A stretch of 64,000 bases of DNA from Ilex aquifolium (lineage: Eukaryota; Streptophyta; Magnoliopsida; Aquifoliales; Aquifoliaceae): positions 22,102,564 to 22,166,563 of the forward strand of contig OX637397.1 in NCBI GenBank assembly GCA_951799425.1, in the 5' to 3' direction. The notes beneath the pieces were generated by a model that made no database searches, was not told where the DNA came from, and worked only from the letters and a program-made list of their open reading frames with translations. This document shows, in pieces, positions 56,926 to 64,000 of this stretch; the first letter of the stretch is position 1; every line of letters starts with the position of its first letter. The position numbers were made by a program, and so were the translations under genes.

Positions 56926-56934
56926 AAAATGTAA

Positions 56935-57654
56935 TGAATTTCCTATTTGAAGAACCCTACCTCTTAAAACGTAATACTCGTGGTAGGAAGCTCCCAAGAA
57001 CCCAAATCGAGCCTCAAGCCTTGATTTTCAAAGATCCCTTCTTTGAAACTTCATCAAAACCTGCGATTTTTGGTACATAGACGTATCCCTTGTCGAGTAG
57101 ATGACCTTTGGTTCTTGGCCCGAAGGATTTTGACTAAAGGTTGGCCCTAGATCGTAGAGAGAAGATGAAGAACCCTTGATTTTCTCCTTTTTCTCTCCCT
57201 CCTCTCTTTTTCGGAAAACCCAGCTAAGAATATGGGGGAAAAATCTGATTTTCCCCCCTTTTTATACTCCCCATTTACTTGGCTCTCGTTGCGTCACACG
57301 TCCGCCTTTTCCAAGTCCGATTTCATCCCGAATCAATTAAATCTCGTCCCGTTTTGAGGTCAATATATTTTTATTTGAACTTACTTTAAATTATTTTTTG
57401 CTTTTTGCAATTTATTCTCAATCGCATTTATTTTGGTTGCGCGACACCCGATCGCCTCGTAAACGCGAAAAATCTTACTGTCTCAGAATTCAACAAAAAT
57501 TGACCGGGTAACTAGATTTTGCGAGATGAATCCAACGATGAGGTCCGTTTCGTCATCTGAGTTCTAGAAATATTTGGATTTTCAACACGTATTGTAGTGG
57601 CTAATTACCGTTTTGCTCTTTTTCATAAAAATTCAAAATTTTCAGGGTTTTACA
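56935..57654 (-). mobile_element. Truncated family B LTR (copy B4)
   Basis: Homologous to the 5' third of B2 and B3, from CTACCTCTTAAAACGTAATAC to the end GGGTTTTACA. It includes a TATA-palindrome unit (57234-57267: GGGGGAAAAATC, central T, GATTTTCCCCCC, then TTTTTATA). The left part of the LTR, with the palindrome array, is missing. It lies exactly between two broken copia elements, so a deletion probably joined them. Confidence 0.82.
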
Positions 57655-58935
57655 TACAACATCTGAAAGACCATATTCATTATGGACAACCAAGTATATA
57701 CTATATGGACCATCTAATAAAACACAATGACCAACAATTTTGAAATTTAAAGACAATTGAGTTTTACCATTATTAAAATTAAAATAATATCCATTTTTAT
57801 CAAGCAAGGAAACTGAAATCAAATTCTGCCTAAATGATGGTACATAAAAAGTATTTTCTAAAACAAGCTAAAAACTAGTGTCTAAATTCAAATTAACAGT
57901 TCCTATGAACTCAACATGAACTTCATTGTTATTTCTTACTTTAAACTTGAATTCCCCTTCACTTGGCCTCCGTTTACTTGTGAATCCCTGCAAAGTCATG
58001 GTAATATGAACAGAAGCCCCACAATCAATCCACCAAGAATTTAATGGGACATTAACTAAATTGGATTCAAAGCAAGCAAAGGCTAGTGAGTTACCTTCTT
58101 CTTTATTCCTTTTTTTAAACCAAGACTTGAATCGAGTGCACTCACTTTTCTTATGACCTCGTTTCTTGCAAAATTAACACTTGACATCTTTTCGAATGGC
58201 AGCCTTAGGACTTCGCACATTCTGACCAGTACCATGTCTTTTGAAATCCGACGATTCTTTAGAGCATTATGATTAGGTTTTATATTATTTCCTCGATACC
58301 CACCTTTGAAACTAGATTTAGGCTAGGAAACAAACAAGGTAGTTTCACTCTTTTCTTTTCTAAGTTTTTCTTCCTCAGAATCACACTTGGAGACAAAGTC
58401 ATTTATTGTCCATGACTCATTTTGGGTATTTTAGGCAGTTTTGATTTGACTAAACTCCGGAGGCAAAGAGTTAAGCGTGTGATGAACAATGAAATCACCA
58501 GGAATAACAATTTTGAAGGCTTTGAGCCTGGTTTGAATATCGACCATTTTAATGATATATTCCATAACACCACCTACATTGTCATATTTCATACTCGTTA
58601 ATTCATTCATTAGGCCCCCAGCTTCAGTATTATTGGATACCTTGTATCTCTCTCTTACCGCGTTAAAGAACTCTTTGTCATTCTTAGTTTCAGGCAAGCC
58701 ACTCATAAGGTGTTCAGAAATAGACTTTTTCATGGCAATCATACTCAACCAATTAGATTTCTCTCACTTTGCATAAAGTTCTTTTTCTTCAGTAGAGCTC
58801 TCACCAGTAGGTTTAGGAGGTTCATTCTCTTTCAAGGCAAAGTCTATATCAATAATTCTCAAGGCAAACTCAATATCTTGCTTCCATCTCTTATAATTAG
58901 AACAAGTTAAGACTTCAATATTGGCACTATTATGA
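57655..58935 (-). pseudogene. Copia-3 gag, zinc knuckle and protease start
   Basis: The minus strand from about 58935 reads LTCSNYKRWKQDIEFALRII, KSNWLSMIAMKKSISEHLMS, NDKEFFNAVRERYKVS, LMNELTSMKYDNVGGVMEYI. After a stop at 58431 come a zinc-knuckle remnant (FCKKRGHKKSEC, about 58150-58180), the protease motif WWIDCGASVHITM (about 58030), and DKNGYYFNFNNGKTQLSLNF from the region before integrase. DCGA in place of DSGA is a known copia variant. Confidence 0.85.
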
Positions 58936-58939
58936 TTCA

Positions 58940-60279
58940 CAACAAAAGAGACTGTTCAAGGCAACAAGAATATAAAAGGTTAGAAAAATTGGGCAATAAA
59001 TAAATAAAATATGCTCTAACATAATAAGCCATATTTTATTATCAGAGTCTAAATACATCACTACAAACTCCCCTTTGGGCAGAGAATGCAGTATGTTATA
59101 GGTCCTCTCTTTCATGAAACTAACCAATGAGAATGCTCAAGTGTCGAAAATCTATCCCCTTTAGGTAGATAAATCTTCTAGACTATTGCACCTCTAACCC
59201 AATGTTTCATGACATCTCCAAATTACAATACACAATAACCTCATTTGGGCAGGTAATTCTATATTATAATTTAGAGACCATCCCGTAACAAAATTATGAA
59301 AAAAAACTACAAATTTCAATGAATTGACTACTTTGGTGGCAACCATTCATCTTAACTCATAGAATTTCTCAAACTGGGATATTATAACAAATTGCCCATA
59401 ATTAAATATCGTGTGATCAATCAATATAAGGTACTAATCAATATGTACCTCTATAAATAACTCATAATCAATCGTTGCATTCAAGTCTCAATTCTATTTT
59501 TACTATTAAATTAAGTAATTTAAATTCACATTTGCCAACATTTAATAAATAATATGTAGATCATTAAAAAAAATTTATCGTATAAATTGCTAGGGACTAA
59601 AATTGGAATTTTAAAAACACCCTCTACAAATTATAGCAATCAATCAAAGTTGCATTAGCATGAGAGAAAACATAAAAAATTAGTTTCTATCAATAATTTG
59701 TATGGGTAAAGTCTACATCTATTCATCAAAATGACTCATAAATAACTAATAATTATTTAATAAGTTGACCGAATATATGACAGAATCAATAAAGGTTTCA
59801 ATATAAATTTTGTTACTTGTTTGCATAGGCACAAAAAAAAATAAAGAAATTTTTTGACAATATTCGCAACCACAAAACAAGGCCCCTGTTATTGTACCAG
59901 GCCATGTTTGGTAAAACTTAAAAAACATGGCAATAAATAATCCACTAAAAACACAAAAGGGAAACAATTCTCTTGTTTGTTTGGAATCTTGAATGCTTGG
60001 TTCACAGCCAATTTTTTCACTCTTTCTTCTTGAAAAGAGTCGTGAAGGTCATATATAAGTCATATAGATATATGACGTGAATGTCTTCTCTTGGATCTGA
60101 TGTAATCAACTCTTAGGTAAATATTTACCACTGTCTACTGTATTGTAGCTTTGAATCAATGCGTCTTGCTTTAATAATGGCCATGCACCACGACACAAAA
60201 AAATTGAACGCTATGCCCGATGAAAATTAACAGTTTAATTATATATAAATTTTATCGGGTTCTAAATTCATATACGATA
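58940..60279 (-). other. Copia-3 leader, non-coding
   Basis: About 1.3 kb of AT-rich sequence between the primer site and gag, with no supportable ORF. It is long for a copia leader and may contain an unrecognised insertion. Confidence 0.45.
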
Positions 60280-60292
60280 GGCTCTGATACCA
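60280..60292 (-). promoter_or_regulatory. Copia-3 primer-binding site
   Basis: Minus strand TGGTATCAGAGCC, complementary to initiator-Met tRNA. Confidence 0.92.
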
Positions 60293-60294
60293 CA

Positions 60295-60723
60295 TGTAAG
60301 AATTTTAATGATTCGTATATGAAATTTAGAACACCTAAATTACAAGGTTTAGAACATACCTGTATGAGTCATGATATTTGATATTTGGGTTTCTTTCGCG
60401 TAAGGGCAAGACCTTCCTCTCATTCTTCAAAGCAATAGGCGGCTCTCAATGGGACAAGCCAAATTAAGTTATGAAGTGGAGAGGGAACCTAACATGCTAT
60501 TTACAATGAATCTAATGGGTTGTCCCATTACGGACCACAATTAGATTAAGAACTACACTTAACCGCCTCAATCACATCAATTAAAAGATGTACATAAGCC
60601 CATCAAAATAGAACACTTAACAATATTGGGCTCATCTCATTGGGCCATAAATTCAGCCCGTTTTTCACAAACCCAAAATTAATTATTAATTAATGGAAAT
60701 CCAATATGGAAAAAATTCTAACA
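60295..60723 (-). repeat. Copia-3 5' LTR
   Basis: Begins TGTAAGAATTTTAATG and ends AAAATTCTAACA on the + strand. The primer site lies two bases beyond its inner end. There is no partner LTR. The outer edge is fixed by the break in the gypsy frame (GGKVIAYAS). Confidence 0.8.
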
Positions 60724-62930
60724 CTTGAAGCATAAGCAATTACCTTCCCACCTTACATGAACACATAATTCAAACCCTGATGAAATGGATCACTATAAAT
60801 CACAAAATTCTCATCACTCATAGATGAAGTTAACATCAGAGTAAACATTAATCAGTTCCTTAAATTTTGAAAACTCTTTTCACACTCATGTTCACTCATA
60901 CTTAACATCCTTTCAAGTTAGTGTGGTCAAAGGTGATGCTATCATTGAAAATCCCTAAAAAAATCTCCTGTAATATCTTGCACATCCTAAAAAACTATGC
61001 ATCTCTGTCACATTTTTTGGTCATCCCCATTATACTCCCACTTCTAGTGTCCTTGGATTTTACCATTATCCCATCATCTAAAACTACATGATCAAGAAAT
61101 ACCACTTGATCTAATCAAAATTGACATTTACCTAGTTTGACATACAACTCTTTTTCTCTTGGCATTTGTAGTACGATTCTAAGATGTTCCTCATGTTCAA
61201 TTTTGCTACAAGACTAGACTAGTATATCATCAATGAACATAATAAAAAATGAATCTAGGGAAGGTTGAAATACCATATCCACTAAATTCATGAATGTTGC
61301 AGCTTGCAGGGGCAATAGTTTACCCAAACAGCATTACTAAAAATTCATAGTGATTGTGCCTTGTTATGGATGCAAGGTTTTTAGACATCGCTCTCCTTAA
61401 TCTTGAACTGAAGATAACCTTTCATCAAATCAATTTTAACAAATACTTTGCGACCTAAAACTGATCAACAATCATCAATTCTAGGAAAAGGATACCTAGT
61501 TTGGATGATCACTTTGTTAAACTACCGATAATCAATACAGAGCCTCATTATTCCATCCTTTTTTTTCCCAAAAAAAAATTATGGTGCTCCCTCAGGAGAA
61601 GTAAAAATATGAACAAACTTTATCTAAAAAATTTTGTAGCTGTACCTTTAACTCCTTTAATTCCACTTGGGTCATCCAAAATGGTACCATTGAGGTAAGG
61701 CCTGTAAGGGTGATTCGATGGTGTACTAATTTCTTGATCAATTGGTAACCTAAGTAATTCTTCTGAAAAAAATCAGAAAATTCTCTTACCACTGAAGCAA
61801 CGATGTCTCATATAATCCAGTGTCTCGAATAAACGTTGAATAGCCATGACACCCATTCCTTAACAACTTCCTAGCCTTCAAAGAAGAGATGAAGAAAACT
61901 AGGACATTTCTTGGATCAACATAACAACTAAAAGGCTCATTCAATGGCATTCTGAACATTATTTCTTTACAAGCACAATCGATTGAAGCATGGTAAGAAG
62001 AAAGTCAATTCAATCCAAAAATCACATCATAATTTGTACAAATCAATGATATTAAGTTAATAGATAAACTGTGATCCCCCAACCCGAATCCTACAGTTTT
62101 TCAACGGATAATTCCACTAGACATGCCCTGGTTCTTCACAATAGCAACATCTATGAATGTCATCTCCAAATGTAAGACAACCTCCAGTATGATGGCCCTT
62201 TTTAATCCATTTAAAGCAATGAATATCACCCCCTGCCGACCACCATAGAATCCCCTACCCTATTGACCGGGCAAGGTTTTGCCAATCCTTATCTCGTCCT
62301 TGAGAAACTCTATTATCTTCTGGCTGATTACGACTTTGTGGAGTACCAGTTGAACCATTTACCAATTGAAAACTCTGACCCCCAGAAGACAATGATTTAC
62401 TGCTATCCCCTTTGAATTGAAATGATTCATAATGAGTTTTCTTAAACTGCTCTCTTTTGCCTACCATCTCATGAACATTCCTCTTGGATATTTTCACCTT
62501 ATTTACCAATTCTGCATAGTTCCTTTTCTTAAGTGTCGAAACTCTTGATTGTATTGATTTATCTAGGTCCCTCTCAAATATTCGGCATTTGAACTCTTTT
62601 CTGCAGCCACCATCATTAGAAAAAAAGGGGATAAGTTAATAAATTTTGCTTCACAGTCTGATACAGTCATATTTTCCTGAGTTCGATACATTTTTTTTTG
62701 GGAGGGGTAGGGGACGGGAACTTGAATCCTTGACCTCAAGAAGGCAAAACCTTCATAAGATAAGGAGTATCATTGGACCAAAGACCCGTTGGAGTTCGAT
62801 ACTGAACTCCATTTCTTTCTGAAATCAATAAAATGCAAGAAAATATTTCTAATCAAATGCTTGCTTGTTCCAAAGTTATTCTTAGAGCCTCTTCCTCAAC
62901 TTCTTGTGGATTCTGAACTGGATCCATAAC
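60724..62930 (-). pseudogene. Ty3/gypsy (Tekay/Del-like) gag-pol relic
   Basis: The minus strand from about 62927 has MDPVQNPQEVEEEALR (gag start), NMTVSDCEAKF, a zinc knuckle (CYCEEPGH then a stop then WNYPLKNC, about 62110-62160), protease-region text DVIFGLN then LSSYHASIDC (about 62030), REFSDFFQKN, ELKELKVQLQNFLDKV, KKDGIMRLCIDYR, RYPFPRIDD, KIDLMKGYLQFKIKE, MHSFLGCARYYRRFF, and RNase H VIYSDPFHQGLNY...GGKVIAYAS, where copia-3 cuts it. Stops are frequent, the protease active site is not found and there is a deletion near VPFW. A 102-bp SINE interrupts gag at 62690. Lineage by wording only. Confidence 0.85.
62690..62791 (-). mobile_element. tRNA-derived SINE with 11-bp TSD
   Basis: Perfect duplication GAGTTCGATAC at 62679-62689 and 62792-62802. 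On the minus strand the insert has an A-box-like TTTGGTCCAATGATACTCC, a B-box-like GGATTCAAGTTCC, and ends in an A9 tail. It is about 102 bp. The order A box, B box, A tail and the long TSD mark a retroposed tRNA-type SINE. It lies within the gypsy gag. Confidence 0.78.
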
Positions 62931-64000
62931 AATTCTTCCAAACAATTTATAGCATAGAATAAAAATGCATGTAATATCATAATGCTCGATTATACATTGC
63001 CACAAACTTCACCACGCCCAAAGACATATCCTGACTAGCTCATTGGACTCAATAACACATATGCATCCATTGGTGGTATGTCAGGATCCACTCACATATA
63101 GCGAGTCTATTAAACTTAATGCTCTTGAAACAAATTTGTCCCACCACAGTCTGGAGGTCCACTTTGGCGTTTTAAAAGATAGAGAGGGGCTGTTTATCCA
63201 CATATTAACACGCTACACCATAAAATAATAAAAATAAACCAAACCATGCTCATAAATAACCATCACACACCTTTATACATACCCCTCTAGGGCTAACAAC
63301 CGCCAAACCATATATATCACACTAGCAAACCCTCTCTAAGGCATTTACTATCAATTATTATTAAAATACAACAATGCAGCATCAACCCTCTCCACAATCC
63401 TACACTGTGCAGTGGATCCACCGTAAATTTAGAGCCAGAAACACCAAAATCGATTGTGAGAGGGTGTAAGCTTTACAACTCACTTAAACATGTATGGATC
63501 AAGCTTTGACCAATAAACAACTTTGCAATCACCTTCAATACACAGTTGACAATCACTTCCATTCAAAATATATCTCCTTTTGACCAAATATAATTAAAAC
63601 TTCTAAACAATTTATTCCCAAGCCAAGGGTCGTTTTCCCCAACACTAGGTTAAGGCGGTACCATAACCTCAAACCCCGGCTTAATCCATTGATATCGACC
63701 GAGTAAAAGGTCATTCATTATACAAAATCATAGGGTTGCTCCAATACGCCTTCTAGTTTTACCCAAGGAAGACTAATAACACCACTCCAAATACTTCAAT
63801 ATAACAAGGTCAATGTGAATCTGAAAACATCGATATTTTATTCAAACCATGATCCACAAGTCCAAAATAAAATTCTCAAATCACTGTTCACAACACAAGC
63901 ATTTAGGAAATCAATTATTTATCAAGATACACTTGCAAACTATTTCAACACAAGTCATTTAGCTTTCAAACTATGTATGACAGTAAACTTACCTCAAGCA
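62931..64000 (-). other. Probable leader/LTR of the gypsy relic, unresolved
   Basis: Upstream (minus strand) of the gag start. No ORF of substance and no second copy in the window, so LTR boundaries cannot be placed. The text around 63415-63500 (ACTGTGCAGTGGATCCACC, then TGTAAGCTTTACAACTCAC) looks like LTR body. The expected primer site was not recognised. Confidence 0.35.

Larger units (their letters stand above)
52743..56934 (+). mobile_element. Truncated Ty1/copia element (copia-2)
   Basis: Probable short 5' LTR (about 52743-52936, TGATAACACC...TACTATCA), primer site TGGTATTAGAGCC (52937-52949), then gag, protease, integrase, RT and RNase H in order on the + strand. The 3' end is cut off within RNase H by the family B LTR fragment. 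Every domain has frame breaks. Confidence 0.85.
57655..60723 (-). mobile_element. Truncated Ty1/copia element (copia-3)
   Basis: 5' LTR at 60295-60723 (429 bp, TG...CA), primer site at 60280-60292, a long leader (58940-60279), gag and the start of pol on the minus strand. It is cut at 57655 by B4, with the right part of pol and the 3' LTR missing. It inserted in the RNase H region of the gypsy relic that continues at 60724. Confidence 0.85.

Overview
The window is repeat-dominated nuclear DNA of a flowering plant, probably a eudicot. The evidence is one spliced IQD-type calmodulin-binding gene with plant intron positions, several plant LTR-retrotransposon lineages (Athila, chromovirus-type gypsy, several copia elements), a CACTA transposon, hAT-like remnants, a SINE and a long inverted-repeat element. 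The species cannot be named from the sequence. Only one gene looks intact. Everything else recognisable is mobile DNA, its wreckage, or small captured gene fragments.

Layout. Positions 1-18853 form a four-level nest. An old gypsy pol relic (1-7 and 17570-18336, with a probable 3' LTR to 18853) was hit by a solo LTR of 'family A' (8-17569, TSD GTTGG). That was hit by a minus-strand Athila element (865-16367, TSD TTAGG). The Athila 3' LTR was then hit by a 'family B' LTR remnant (1967-4614, TSD TGGAC/TGGAT). Positions 19380-25560 hold the IQD gene on the + strand, with five coding exons encoding 534 residues. Just downstream (25737-26740) an AC-rich block flips to a GT-rich block, followed by hAT-like and MITE remnants to 28895.

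Positions 29404-34350 hold a degenerate LTR element (D) with a plant retroelement ORF, carrying a 2.2-kb foldback element with 580-660 bp arms and a perfect 10-bp TSD. A second family B LTR (34503-36881) and an LTR-like leader follow. At 38300-38895 there is a relic of a phage-type RNA polymerase of the kind carried by plant mitochondrial linear plasmids.

Positions 40992-52454 hold a non-autonomous LTR element (C). Its 5' LTR is split by a deleted copia element (41025-46274, itself holding a solo family A LTR) and by a CACTA element (46387-50526, itself holding a solo family B LTR). A fragment of an E2 ubiquitin-conjugating-enzyme exon (52572-52679) sits between C and a decayed + strand copia element (52743-56934). 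Then come a truncated family B LTR, a minus-strand copia element (to 60723) inserted in the RNase H domain of a gypsy relic, and that relic's RT, protease-region and gag remnants (60724-62930), which contain a 102-bp SINE. The last kilobase is probably leader or LTR sequence.

The less ordinary signals are: arrays of CCGG-centred palindromes at the same place in three copies of one LTR family but with a different palindrome in each copy; a palindrome next to the LTR TATA box that stays symmetric despite changes in both arms; the foldback element with nested TGACGT repeats; the plasmid-type RNA polymerase relic; and the captured E2 exon.
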